A DNA stretch of 64,000 bases from CAWDPQ01 sp049642465 (GTDB taxonomy: Bacteria; Acidobacteriota; Vicinamibacteria; Vicinamibacterales; 2-12-FULL-66-21): contig JBAROV010000032.1 of the NCBI GenBank assembly GCA_049642465.1, positions 1 to 64,000 of the forward strand. Reading direction: 5' to 3'. The notes under the pieces were generated by a model. The model was not told the origin of the DNA and made no database searches. It saw only the letters and a program-made list of their open reading frames with translations. Position numbers and translations under genes: made by a program. Of this stretch, positions 24,304 to 33,919 are shown piece after piece; position 1 is the stretch's first letter, and every line of letters begins with the position of its first letter.

Positions 24304-27300
24304 CATTGCTTGGTGATCGTTTCATCAAGATTCAGGATCGCGCTCGCGACCGTCGTCCACGCCGCAAGTTCCGCAACATCGAGTCGCTTGTCCCGTGGCG
24401 CCTCACCGATGCTCACCAGCTTGAGCGCAGCGCTCCGGTCGCGCCGGAACTCTTCCTGCCGCCCCTTCACCAGTTGCCGCAGGACGCCGACTTCCTTTCC
24501 GCTCGGCTTACGGGCGGTCGCCAGGCGAAACGCGTACTCGACACGGCCCCTTTCGTCCTTGCCTCCCTCGAGGAGCGTTCGCTGCGCCAGCGCGCGCGAG
24601 GCTTCGACGTAGGTCGGATCGTTCATCATCACGAGCGCCTGGAGCGGCGTGTTGGTGAACGCACGGCGTGCCGTGCACTTCTCACGATCCGGCGCGTCAA
24701 ACGTCGCGAGCGATGCGGGCGGAACGGTCCTTTTCCAGAACGTGTACATGCCGCGACGATAGAGATCCTTGCCGTGGCTTTGCGCGTACGACTGCGCTGA
24801 GAATCCTTCGCCGAACGCCATTTCTTCCCAGAGTCCCGCTGGTTGGTATGGCATCACGCTGGGTCCGCCGATTTCGTCGTTCAGGAGGCCGCTCGCCGCG
24901 AGCGCCGTATCCCGAATCATCTCGGCGGGCAACCGCATGCGCGGACCGCGCGCCAGCAAGCGGTTCTCCGGATCCTTCTCGAGGAGCGCCGGTGTCACCG
25001 CCGACGATTGACGGTAGCTGGCCGACGTGACGATGAGCCGCTGCATCGCCTTGATGTCCCAACCCGAGCGCACGAATTCGGTCGCGAGCCAGTCGAGCAG
25101 CTCGGGATGCACCGGTGGCTCCCCCTGGACGCCGAAGTCCTCCTGCGTCTTGACGATGCCCGTGGCGAAATACAGCTGCCAGAACCGATTCACTGCCACG
25201 CGTGCGGTTAAGGGGTGCGACGGATCGACCAGCCACTTGGCGAGGGTGAGCCGGTTGGCCGGCGCATCTTTCTGCAGCGGCGGGAGCATGGCGGGCACGC
25301 CAGCCTCCACCTTCTCCGTATGATTCCGATAGTCGCCGCGAGCGAGCACGAACGTTTCGCGCGGCTTCTTCAACTCGGCCATCACCATCGCGCTCGGAAT
25401 CTGTTGTTCGAATTCCGCCCGTTCCAAGCGGAGCGCCTTCAGCTCCTTGTGGAGAGCCCGTAGTCTTTCGGGCGCCTGGTAGGTCAGGAAGTATTCGCGC
25501 AGCTCTACTCCGTCTTCTTTCGACCGCTTCCCGGTGACCCCGGAGAGAATCGCCCGCGGTGTGTAGTGAATGGCAAGCCGCTCGACCTGTTCTGGCAAAA
25601 GCGTGCGGTTGTAGAAGCGAAGATCGTCGATGTTGCCGACGAATGCCTTGCCCAACGCCTTGCTGCCGACACGAATCGGCGCTTCTGTTCTGATCGATCC
25701 GCTCAGCGAATCGCCGACCACATCGGTCTCGAAGAGCTTGCCATCAACGTAGAGGAAGACCCCCGACGCCTTGCCCGAACCGTCATACGTGAGCGCGATG
25801 TGATACCAATCGCCGAGGCGCAGCCGCTCGCGCGTCCGCACGCGAATGGCGTCGGTCGGGGAATCGGAGGCCAGCGTGACCGTCAGCCGTGCCGCCCATC
25901 GCTGAATCCCAACCAGCACAATGTCGTCGAATTTCCACTCGTATCCGCGGCGGCGATCCTTGTCTGCCAGTTTCTGAAACAGGTCGATGGGAAGATTGCC
26001 GCGAGGCCGAACCCACGCCGCCAGGCTGAAGCGGTCGGACCGATCGAACGAACCGACATCGCCGAACGTGACTTCCGTGTCGCCGTCAAAAGACACCGCG
26101 CGACCAATCTGCCCGATTTCGAACGTCGGATCGCCGATGACCGTGTGACCGTGCTGATACCGCCCTGAGATGTCCGAGAAGCTGCCATCCAGTTCGTAAT
26201 GCGCCATCAACCCATCGGTTTCGAGCGGCGGCAGTTTCCCGGTGAGACTGGCTTCCCATTCGCCCTGGAGCGGGGCGACAACTTCATCAGCAAGCGCGCG
26301 TTCCCTCGATTGAATGGCCGCATCCAGCTCGTCCAGCCTGGCCTGCTGCGCCGGGGACGGCAGCAGCATCAGCGGAACAGCGTTACCCGTACGGCCGTCG
26401 AGCCCTCTCTCGGCCACGTTATTGAAGAACGCAAAGAACTGGTAAAACTCCTTGTGGCTGATCGGGTCGAACTTATGCGAATGGCAGCGCGCGCAGCCCA
26501 TGGTGAGACCCATGAACGCCGATGACGTGGCTTCGACGCGATCCACGACGTACTCGACCTGGTATTCATCCGCAATCGCACCGCCTTCAAAATTGATCAT
26601 GTGATTGCGGTTGAAGCCGGACGCAATCTTCTGCTCACGTGTGGCATTCGGCAGCAGATCGCCCGCCAGCTGTTCGATCGTGAATTGATCGAACGGCATG
26701 TTTCGATTGAAAGCGTTGATGACCCAGTCGCGCCACGGCCACATTCCCCGAAGGCTGTCGATGTGGTAGCCGTGCGTGTCGGCATAACGTGCGGCGTCGA
26801 GCCAGGGCATCGCCATTCGCTCGCCGTAGCGCGGCGAGTTGATGAGGGTATCCACACGCCGCTCGTAGGCGTCGGACGACTTGTCCGCGAGAAAGGCGTC
26901 CACATCTGCCGGTGTTGGCGGCAATCCGGTCAGGTCGTAGGTCACGCGCCTGAGCAGCGTTACCTTGTCCGCTTCAGCAGACGGCTTCAGCCCTTCGCGC
27001 TCGAGCCGCGCGAGAATGAAGCGATCAATCGGATTGCGGACCCACTGCTGCTGCCCGACGGTGGGAAGCTCCGGCCGGACGGGGGCGGTATAGGCCCAGT
27101 GTGTATCCCACTTCGCTCCTTCGTCGATCCAGCGCCGAAGCAAATCGATTTGCTTCTGGGTGAGGGCATGCCCCGAATCCGCTGGCGGCATCCGCTCCTT
27201 GGGATCCGGGTGCGTAATCATTTCAATGAGCAGACTTTCTGCGGCGTTTCCCGGCTCAATGACGCCCTTTTTGAGGAACGCGCCCTCTTTCGTATCGAAA

Positions 27301-27512
27301 TGGAACTTCGTTTCGCGCTTCTTCTCGTCCGGACCGTGGCAGGCAAAGCAGTTGTTCGACAGGATGGGGAGGATCTCGCGGTTGAAACTTATCGGGGCCG
27401 CCGCCGGTTTGTCTTGCGCGCGCGCACGCAGACCCACGGCACCCGCCACGGTGAGGGCGCCGGACAGGGTTGCGACGGTGACTGCTCGAAATCCTGACAC
27501 GACGGTCGGCAT
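24303..27512 (-). CDS. Planctomycete-type cytochrome/DUF1549-LamG-DUF1553 surface protein
   Basis: A 1069-residue exported multidomain protein. After a signal peptide it has a PSCyt1 c-type heme motif (NNCFACHG near residue 55). A DUF1549/PSCyt2 domain (about 160-370) contains a second CxxCH, GCARCHSHKFDPIS. A LamG/concanavalin-like domain (about 440-665, with FSLAAWVRPRG and FLYVDGKLFET) separates it from a C-terminal DUF1553 domain (about 765-1060, with ARVAVNRFWQLYFATGIV and PLQALVMMNDPTYVEASRAL). It is paired with DUF1501. The LamG insertion suggests glycan binding. Substrate and electron partner are unknown. Confidence 0.88.
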   Translation of the reverse strand: MPTVVSGFRAVTVATLSGALTVAGAVGLRARAQDKPAAAPISFNREILPILSNNCFACHGPDEKKRETKFHFDTKEGAFLKKGVIEPGNAAESLLIEMITHPDPKERMPPADSGHALTQKQIDLLRRWIDEGAKWDTHWAYTAPVRPELPTVGQQQWVRNPIDRFILARLEREGLKPSAEADKVTLLRRVTYDLTGLPPTPADVDAFLADKSSDAYERRVDTLINSPRYGERMAMPWLDAARYADTHGYHIDSLRGMWPWRDWVINAFNRNMPFDQFTIEQLAGDLLPNATREQKIASGFNRNHMINFEGGAIADEYQVEYVVDRVEATSSAFMGLTMGCARCHSHKFDPISHKEFYQFFAFFNNVAERGLDGRTGNAVPLMLLPSPAQQARLDELDAAIQSRERALADEVVAPLQGEWEASLTGKLPPLETDGLMAHYELDGSFSDISGRYQHGHTVIGDPTFEIGQIGRAVSFDGDTEVTFGDVGSFDRSDRFSLAAWVRPRGNLPIDLFQKLADKDRRRGYEWKFDDIVLVGIQRWAARLTVTLASDSPTDAIRVRTRERLRLGDWYHIALTYDGSGKASGVFLYVDGKLFETDVVGDSLSGSIRTEAPIRVGSKALGKAFVGNIDDLRFYNRTLLPEQVERLAIHYTPRAILSGVTGKRSKEDGVELREYFLTYQAPERLRALHKELKALRLERAEFEQQIPSAMVMAELKKPRETFVLARGDYRNHTEKVEAGVPAMLPPLQKDAPANRLTLAKWLVDPSHPLTARVAVNRFWQLYFATGIVKTQEDFGVQGEPPVHPELLDWLATEFVRSGWDIKAMQRLIVTSASYRQSSAVTPALLEKDPENRLLARGPRMRLPAEMIRDTALAASGLLNDEIGGPSVMPYQPAGLWEEMAFGEGFSAQSYAQSHGKDLYRRGMYTFWKRTVPPASLATFDAPDREKCTARRAFTNTPLQALVMMNDPTYVEASRALAQRTLLEGGKDERGRVEYAFRLATARKPSGKEVGVLRQLVKGRQEEFRRDRSAALKLVSIGEAPRDKRLDVAELAAWTTVASAILNLDETITKQ

Positions 27513-27578
27513 TTTACCCCGGCTGCGCCCGCTTACGGCTGTGGTTCAGAGCGCGCACGGCTTGCATACGATTCGGGC

Positions 27579-28652
27579 ATGCTGCGAAAAACCGATCGTT
27601 CCAGACGCTTGAAAATTGCCCAGGTCGCGCCACTGAGCGAAAGTGTCCCACCGAAGTTGTACGGGGGTACCGAGCGGGTGGTCGCGTATTTAACCGATGA
27701 GCTCGTCCGCCAGGGCCACGACGTCACTCTGTTCGCGAGTGGCGACTCGCAGACGTCGGCGCGGCTGTTGGCGGCCTGTCCCCGGGCGCTGCGGCTGGGA
27801 GGCTGCCGCGAGTTTCTCGCGCCTCATCTCGTCATGCTCGAACAGGTCGTCAAGCGCGCGCACGAGTTCGACGTCATTCACTTTCATATCGGCCTCTCGC
27901 ACTATCCACTGGCCCGCCGTCTTCCGATCGCTCACCTCACGACACTCCACGGACGGCTCGATCTCCCCGAACTTGTGCCCCTGTACCACGAGTACTGCGA
28001 TATGTCGGTGGTGTCGATCTCGCAGGCGCAACGCCGGCCCCTGCCACACGCGCGGTGGGTCGCCACGATCCATCATGGGCTCCCACCGGACGAGTTGAGG
28101 TTCCACCAGCGCCAGGGGGAGTACCTCGCATTTCTTGGCCGCATCTCACCGGAGAAGCGCGTCGATCGCGCGATTGCGATTGCTAAAGCCTGCGGTTGGC
28201 CGATCAGGATCGCCGCGAAAGTGGATCCGGCCGACGCGGCGTACTTCGAGTGCGAGGTGCGCCGATTGCTCGATCACCCGCTCGTGGAATTCATCGGCGA
28301 AATCGGCGAGCGAGAGAAGAGCGATTTTCTCGGCGGCGCCAAGGCGCTGCTTTTCCCGATCGACTGGCCCGAACCGTTCGGGCTGGTGATGATTGAAGCG
28401 CTCGCCTGCGGCACGCCAGTCGTCGCATTCCGGCACGGTTCCGTGCCCGAGATCATTGACCCTGGGGTGACGGGGTTCATCGTGGATAATCTCGACCAGG
28501 CGATCGAGGCAACGCGCCGCGTTGGTGACCTGAGTCGCGCCGCCTGCCGCCGCGAGTTCGAACGGCGCTTCACGGTGATGCACATGGCATCGGCCTACAC
28601 CCACCTCTACGGCGCGCTCGCGTCGGAAACATCGACCAACCTGGTGGCGTGA
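27579..28652 (+). CDS. Glycosyltransferase family 4 protein
   Basis: A 357-residue cytoplasmic retaining glycosyltransferase (GT-B fold). The N-terminal acceptor domain has PPKLYGGTERVVAYLTDEL, and FHIGLSHYPLARRL in the middle. The donor domain has FLGRISPEKRVDRAI and the E-x7-E motif EPFGLVMIE, followed by ALACGTPVVAFRHGSVPEII. It shares a GTGA junction with the downstream glucan-debranching gene. This pairing suggests action on an alpha-glucan or compatible-solute sugar, as an inference. Upstream it is divergent from the DUF1553 gene. Confidence 0.87.
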   Translation: MLRKTDRSRRLKIAQVAPLSESVPPKLYGGTERVVAYLTDELVRQGHDVTLFASGDSQTSARLLAACPRALRLGGCREFLAPHLVMLEQVVKRAHEFDVIHFHIGLSHYPLARRLPIAHLTTLHGRLDLPELVPLYHEYCDMSVVSISQAQRRPLPHARWVATIHHGLPPDELRFHQRQGEYLAFLGRISPEKRVDRAIAIAKACGWPIRIAAKVDPADAAYFECEVRRLLDHPLVEFIGEIGEREKSDFLGGAKALLFPIDWPEPFGLVMIEALACGTPVVAFRHGSVPEIIDPGVTGFIVDNLDQAIEATRRVGDLSRAACRREFERRFTVMHMASAYTHLYGALASETSTNLVA

Positions 28653-28663
28653 GGTCAGCCCCG

Positions 28664-30826
28664 ATGCCTGATGTGGTTCATCTCGACGAGCACTTTCCAA
28701 TCATCGCCGACACCGATCGACGTCTCATTCCGCTTCGCGTTCTGAAGAACGGCGACACATTCGCCGTGTTTGACCCTCACGGCGACATTCTTCAGAGTGA
28801 AGCCGCAGAAGCGGGCCTCTATCACGCGGGGACGAGATATCTCTCCACCTTCGAACTGCTGCTCGGACGCCGGCGTCCCCTGCTGCTCAGCTCGACGACG
28901 AGCCTCGACAATGCCGTCTTTACGGCGGATCTGACCAACCCCGACATCCTCGACGGGGAGCGCGTTGTCGTCCCGCGCGGCGAGTTGCACATCTTTCGCA
29001 GCCGGATTCTGTCGAACGGCAATTGCGTCGAGCGCATCCGGGTGTCGAATTTTGCGCGGCACGCGGTTGACGTCCCAATCGTCCTGACGTTCGATGCGGA
29101 CTTCGTGGACGTGTTCGAAGTGCGCGGCACTCGCCGAGAGCGGCGCGGGGAACGATTGCCGGACCTGGAGACGCGCGAACTGCTGCTGCGCTATCGCGGA
29201 CTCGACGGTGTGGAGCGACGTACGCGCGTGCAGTGGCGGCAGGCTCCGGATCATCTCGAGGGCCGGCGCGCGACGTTCAGGCTCATCCTGAAGCCGCTCG
29301 CGCGCGTCGATCTCGAGCTGATGGTGAGCTGCAACACGCCTGCGGAGGGACACGCGGCTGACACCTACGACCAGACGCTCACCGCCATCAGAGGGCAACT
29401 CAGTTCGACCGCAACCAGACGCTGTTCCCTCATGAGTTCGAACGAGTCGTTGAACCGATGGATCGGTAGATCGATGGCCGATCTGCAGATGATGGTCACC
29501 GAGACGCCGTACGGCGCGTACCCCTACGCGGGGATCCCGTGGTTCAGCACGCCGTTTGGACGGGACGGACTCATCACGGCGATGGAACTGCTCTGGATTG
29601 ACCCGGAGATTGCCCGCGGCGTGCTCACCTTTCTCGCCGCGACCCAGGCGACCGACCACAACGACGCGCAGGACGCCCAGCCGGGCAAGATTCTGCACGA
29701 AATGCGACAGGGGGAAATGGCCGCGCTTGGCGAAATCCCCTTTGCAAAGTATTACGGCACCGCGGACGCGACACCGCTCTTCGTCATGCTCGCGTCCGCA
29801 TACTTCGACCGCTCCGGCGATCGTGCGCTCATCGATCGCATCTGGCCCAACATCGTCGCGGCGCTGGATTGGATGCGTACGTCAGGCGATCCCGACGCGG
29901 ACGGCTTCATCGAATACTCGCGACGGAGCCACACGGGCCTCGTGCAGCAAGGCTGGAAAGACTCCTACGACTCGATCTTTCATGCGGATGGATCGCTGGC
30001 CGAACCTCCGATTGCTCTGTGCGAAGTGCAAGGTTATGCGTATGCGGCATGGCGTGGCGCCTCGAAGCTCGCCCAAGTCAGAGGCGACGAGCGCCAGGCT
30101 GGCGACTGGCTCGCCCGCGCGGAAACGCTGCGGCAGCGGTTCGAGGACGCGTTCTGGTGTGAGGACCTGAACACCTACGCGCTGGCGCTCGACGGCTACA
30201 AGCGTCCTTGCCGCGTACGGACCTCGAACGCCGGCCATTGCCTGTTCACCGGCATCGCCAGCGTCGAGCGCGCACACCGCACCTGCGCGACGCTGATGGA
30301 CGACTCGTCGTTTGCCGGGTGGGGAATCCGCACGGTGGCGGCAGGCGAGCCCCGCTACAACCCGATGTCGTACCACAACGGATCCATCTGGCCGCATGAC
30401 ACGGCACTGGTCGCCGCCGGACTCGCACGGTATGGATGCACCGACGCCGCGACTCGAATTCTTGGTGCCATGTTCGACTTGAGCGGGGTCGTAGACATCC
30501 ATCGTCTTCCCGAACTCATCTGCGGGTTTCATCGGCGAGAAAACGAGCATCCGACGCTCTACCCCGTCGCGTGCGCTCCACAGGCGTGGGCATCTGCGGC
30601 CGTGTTTCTCCTGCTCGAGGCGTGCCTCGGGCTGCGCCTGGACGCGGTTGCCCGGCGCGTCTCGTTCACACGCGGTACATTGCCCGAGAGCATCGACTGG
30701 CTGCAGCTCTCCAACCTGTCGGTCGGTGGTGCCCGCGTCGATCTGCGGCTCGAGCGGCATCCACACGATCTCGGGGTGACCGTGCTGCGTCGGCAAGGTG
30801 CAGTGGACATCGTCGCCGTCAAGTGA
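28664..30826 (+). CDS. Amylo-alpha-1,6-glucosidase (glycogen debranching enzyme family)
   Basis: A ~720-residue two-domain protein. The N-terminal beta-sandwich (about 15-270, GDE_N_bis type) contains GLYHAGTRYLSTFELLLG. The C-terminal (alpha/alpha)6 domain (about 280-700) contains GIPWFSTPFGRDGLITAMEL with a conserved Asp, GWKDSYDSIF and YHNGSIWPHDTALVA. This layout is annotated as a glycogen debranching enzyme, but the true substrate of this subgroup is uncertain. The ATG at 28664 has GAGGT eight bases upstream; a GTG at 28649 overlapping the GT4 stop is the alternative. It belongs to the same operon as the GT4. Confidence 0.86.
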   Translation: MPDVVHLDEHFPIIADTDRRLIPLRVLKNGDTFAVFDPHGDILQSEAAEAGLYHAGTRYLSTFELLLGRRRPLLLSSTTSLDNAVFTADLTNPDILDGERVVVPRGELHIFRSRILSNGNCVERIRVSNFARHAVDVPIVLTFDADFVDVFEVRGTRRERRGERLPDLETRELLLRYRGLDGVERRTRVQWRQAPDHLEGRRATFRLILKPLARVDLELMVSCNTPAEGHAADTYDQTLTAIRGQLSSTATRRCSLMSSNESLNRWIGRSMADLQMMVTETPYGAYPYAGIPWFSTPFGRDGLITAMELLWIDPEIARGVLTFLAATQATDHNDAQDAQPGKILHEMRQGEMAALGEIPFAKYYGTADATPLFVMLASAYFDRSGDRALIDRIWPNIVAALDWMRTSGDPDADGFIEYSRRSHTGLVQQGWKDSYDSIFHADGSLAEPPIALCEVQGYAYAAWRGASKLAQVRGDERQAGDWLARAETLRQRFEDAFWCEDLNTYALALDGYKRPCRVRTSNAGHCLFTGIASVERAHRTCATLMDDSSFAGWGIRTVAAGEPRYNPMSYHNGSIWPHDTALVAAGLARYGCTDAATRILGAMFDLSGVVDIHRLPELICGFHRRENEHPTLYPVACAPQAWASAAVFLLLEACLGLRLDAVARRVSFTRGTLPESIDWLQLSNLSVGGARVDLRLERHPHDLGVTVLRRQGAVDIVAVK

Positions 30827-30855
30827 CGTGTCGGTCTGGTGTAAAAGGGGGCAGC

Positions 30856-31362
30856 GTGAAACTTACCGAACTATTCCTATCGGAACTGGATCGCGAGGCG
30901 GAACGAACGCGGCGCGCGCTGGAGCAGATTCCCGACAATCGGTATGACTGGAAACCGCACGATCGGTCGATGATTTTCGGATACCTGGCAGAGATCGTCG
31001 CGAGCATTCCTTCATGGATTGCCATGGAAATCAATCAGGACGCGCTCGACTTGAAACCGGCCGGCGGGCCAACGCTGAAAAAGCCGCCCATGCACACGAG
31101 CGCGGAATATCTCGCGACGCACGACAAGGCGGTCGCCGACGCACGCGCGGCCCTGACCAAAACCACTGACGATCACCTCATGACGCCGTGGCGACTGCTC
31201 GTGGCCGGCAAGGTGGTGAGCGAAGAGGCCCGCCACGTGATGATCCGCGACACCCTCAACCACCTCGCCCATCATCGGGGCCAGATGACCGTCTACTTGC
31301 GATTGCTGGGCGCGAAGGTGCCGGCGCTCTACGGACCGTCCGCGGACGATCAGCGCTTCTAA
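30856..31362 (+). CDS. DinB-family metal-dependent protein
   Basis: A 168-residue four-helix-bundle protein of the DinB/YfiT superfamily. It starts at a GTG with the strong site AAAGGGGGC just upstream, only 29 bases after the debranching gene. The putative metal ligands are in MIFGYLAEIVASIPSW (where the usual His is absent) and NHLAHHRGQMTVYL (His pair). DinB-like enzymes commonly transfer or hydrolyse thiol conjugates such as bacillithiol. The specific reaction is unknown. Loss of the first His ligand, if real, would weaken a catalytic role. Confidence 0.8.
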   Translation: MKLTELFLSELDREAERTRRALEQIPDNRYDWKPHDRSMIFGYLAEIVASIPSWIAMEINQDALDLKPAGGPTLKKPPMHTSAEYLATHDKAVADARAALTKTTDDHLMTPWRLLVAGKVVSEEARHVMIRDTLNHLAHHRGQMTVYLRLLGAKVPALYGPSADDQRF

Positions 31363-31395
31363 TCGGCCCGGCAACGCTATACTCGATCGAGACAC

Positions 31396-32280
31396 ATGAC
31401 CACCGAGCCTGCACCGGCCAGGACGGCGCCCGTGCGCGCCTACGACTCGCTCGTCCTCGAGTCGATCACCGAGGCGCCAGACACGAAGACGCTCGTGCTC
31501 GATCTGGGTCCGCGCCCGGACTACCGCGCCGGGCAGTACGTCTCGATTCACCCACGGCAGTTCATCGGTTTGCGGAGCTTCGTGGGTTACCTCGAACACG
31601 TCAAGAAGCGGCGGGAACCTCCGCGCGCCTACTCGATGTGTTCGGCGCCGCACGAAAAGTACGTGGCGATCACGATCAAGGAAGAGGTGTACGACAGCAG
31701 CCAGATGGAGTACCCGCCGCTGCTCTCGGGATATCTCGTGCACCAGGTCCGTGCCGGCGACCGGATGGAGACCACCGGGTTCGCCGGGGCCTACGTGCTG
31801 CCGGAGAATGTCGAGACGCGAGTCGATCACATCATCCATTTGTGTGCCGGATCGGGCAGTGTGCCCAATTTTTCCATGGTGAAGGATTCCCTCGTGCGCC
31901 ACGCTCGTCTGCGCCACACCTTCCTCTATTCCAACAAGACGTGGCAGGACGTGATTTTTCGCGATGCCCTTGCAGAACTCGCTGAGCGGCACCCGGATCG
32001 GCTCCGCGTCATCCACTCACTGACGCGCGAAACCGGCTCGACGCCATCCAATCAGGATGTGCGGCGGGGACGTATCGGTGCGGAACTGCTTGGCTCCGTG
32101 CTCACCGCTGAGCCGAATTCGATGATTTTCGCGTGCGGACCGGCGATCACCGTGTGGGAGCGGCGCGCCTGCACGGCGCGCGGCACGACGCCGACGCCGC
32201 GCTTCATGGAAAGCATGTTGAGCCTGGTCGATACCCTGAAAGTGCCGAAAGAGCGCGTCAAGATCGAAGCATACGGTTAG
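31396..32280 (+). CDS. Ferredoxin-NADP reductase-like flavoprotein
   Basis: A 294-residue cytosolic oxidoreductase. The FAD domain has PDYRAGQYVSIHP and the flavin motif PRAYSMCSAP. The NAD(P) domain has LCAGSGSVPNFSMVKD and FACGPAITVWE, and the C-terminus ends ERVKIEAYG. It lacks an attached 2Fe-2S domain, unlike PaaE/HmpA-type reductases, so it would need a separate electron acceptor such as a ferredoxin or oxygenase. None is encoded next to it. It may be co-transcribed with the DinB gene 33 bases upstream. Specific partner unknown. Confidence 0.82.
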   Translation: MTTEPAPARTAPVRAYDSLVLESITEAPDTKTLVLDLGPRPDYRAGQYVSIHPRQFIGLRSFVGYLEHVKKRREPPRAYSMCSAPHEKYVAITIKEEVYDSSQMEYPPLLSGYLVHQVRAGDRMETTGFAGAYVLPENVETRVDHIIHLCAGSGSVPNFSMVKDSLVRHARLRHTFLYSNKTWQDVIFRDALAELAERHPDRLRVIHSLTRETGSTPSNQDVRRGRIGAELLGSVLTAEPNSMIFACGPAITVWERRACTARGTTPTPRFMESMLSLVDTLKVPKERVKIEAYG

Positions 32281-32308
32281 TCGTCCGACCATCATTCTCG
32301 AGGATTCA

Positions 32309-33919
32309 ATGAGGGCCATCTGCGCAATTCTTCTCGCACTCGTTTCGATTGCGGCGGCGCTTCCGGCAGCGGCGCCGGCAGAGACTTCCGACGTCAAACT
32401 GGTGCTGCTCATTGCCGTGGATCAATTCCGCTACGACTATCTGACCCGATTTCGCAGCGACTACACCGAGGGCTTCAAGCGGCTGCTGACCGACGGCGCC
32501 GTCTTCACCAACGCCAATCTCGAGCACTATCCAACGGTCACCGCCATCGGGCACGCGACGATGTTATCGGGTGCGATTCCAGCGGTCAGCGGCATTATCG
32601 GCAACGACTGGTTCGACCGCGAGACCGGAGCGACGGTGCAGAGCATCACGGATAACACCGTTCAACCGATCGGCGCGCCGACCGCCCCACTGGCCTCACC
32701 GCGCAGGCTGCTCGTCAGCACGGTTGGGGACGAACTGAAAATGGCGTCGCGCTTTCCGAAGGGTTCTCCCGAAGCACCACGCGTGATCGGCGTCTCGCTC
32801 AAGGACCGATCGGCGATTCTTCCCGGTGGGCGCGGAGCTGACGCCGCCTACTGGTGGGACACCAAGTCCGGCAGTTTCGTCACCAGTACCTACTACGTCA
32901 AGGAAGCGCCCCAGTGGCTTGTCACGTTCAACGACCGGAAGATTGCCGACACCCATGCCGGCCAGGCCTGGTCGCTGCTCTCCACACCGTCCCAGGTGCT
33001 GAAGCAGCTGCCTGCCGAGGTTGGCCCGACGCTCTACGATGGGGTGTACGGCAGCCCCTTTGGCAACGATTTGCTGCTCAAATTCGCGGACGAAGTGTTG
33101 ACGCGTGAGCGGCTCGGCCAGCGAACCGCCACGGACGTCTTTTCCGTCAGCTTCTCGTCGAATGATTCGGTCGGTCACACCTACGGGCCGGATTCGCCGC
33201 AGGTGCGCGACATCGCGATCCGCACCGATCGCGCGATCGGCCAGCTGCTCGCTCGCGTGGACAAAACGGTCGGTCTCCAGCACACCATCGTGGCCTTGAC
33301 GGCGGACCACGGCGTTGCGCCTGTGCCGGAAAAGCTGCAGGAGTTATCGCTCCCGGGCGGCCGGTTAACCAGCAAGGATCTCTTCGAGCCGATCCAGCAG
33401 GCGCTGGCGGCACGGTTCGGCGAAGGCAAGTGGATCCTCGCGACCGCCGGCTCGTCTCCCTATTTGAACTACGAGTTGATCACCAAGCTTCAGCTCGATC
33501 CGGTGGAAGTCCGGCGAGTCGCGGCTGCCGCTGCCACCGCCGTCCCGCATGTGACGCGTGTCTACACCCGCGATCAGTTGCTGCGCGGCGAGGTGGCCAA
33601 CGACCGAATCGGCAGCCGCGTCCTCCGCGGCTTCAACGCGCAGCGCTCAGGGGATCTGGAAATCATTCTCGAGCCGTTCTGGATGCGTCAGGCGCAGGGA
33701 ACGACTCACGGCACGCCGTATAACTACGACGCCCACATCCCGTTGATCCTGATGGGACGCTACATCAAGGGGGGCACCTACTCCGGAGAGGTCGCCCTCA
33801 ACGATCTGGCACCAACGCTCGCCACCATCCTCAACGTGGAGATTCCCGCCGGCTCGTCCGGACGGGTGCTGACGGAGGCGCTTCGGACGCCGGCCGAGAT
33901 GCCCCGGGCTACGCGGTAG
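32309..33919 (+). CDS. Secreted alkaline phosphatase-superfamily phosphatase (PafA-like)
   Basis: A 536-residue periplasmic metallophosphatase with a Sec signal ending near residue 24. Metal and nucleophile motifs are VLLIAVDQFRYDYLTRF, then the Thr nucleophile in NLEHYPTVTAIGHATMLSG, SFSSNDSVGHTYGPDS and ALTADHGVAPVPE. These follow the order of PafA-type phosphatases, which remove phosphate from diverse monoesters. Its ATG has GAGGA upstream. The stop overlaps that of the convergent ada gene by 11 bases. Phosphate versus diester preference cannot be decided from sequence. Confidence 0.85.
   Translation: MRAICAILLALVSIAAALPAAAPAETSDVKLVLLIAVDQFRYDYLTRFRSDYTEGFKRLLTDGAVFTNANLEHYPTVTAIGHATMLSGAIPAVSGIIGNDWFDRETGATVQSITDNTVQPIGAPTAPLASPRRLLVSTVGDELKMASRFPKGSPEAPRVIGVSLKDRSAILPGGRGADAAYWWDTKSGSFVTSTYYVKEAPQWLVTFNDRKIADTHAGQAWSLLSTPSQVLKQLPAEVGPTLYDGVYGSPFGNDLLLKFADEVLTRERLGQRTATDVFSVSFSSNDSVGHTYGPDSPQVRDIAIRTDRAIGQLLARVDKTVGLQHTIVALTADHGVAPVPEKLQELSLPGGRLTSKDLFEPIQQALAARFGEGKWILATAGSSPYLNYELITKLQLDPVEVRRVAAAAATAVPHVTRVYTRDQLLRGEVANDRIGSRVLRGFNAQRSGDLEIILEPFWMRQAQGTTHGTPYNYDAHIPLILMGRYIKGGTYSGEVALNDLAPTLATILNVEIPAGSSGRVLTEALRTPAEMPRATR

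Noticed and set aside
30436..30855. N-terminal extension of the DinB frame into the debranching gene
   Set aside because: It is antiphase coding of a solid enzyme; a strong ribosome site precedes the GTG at 30856.
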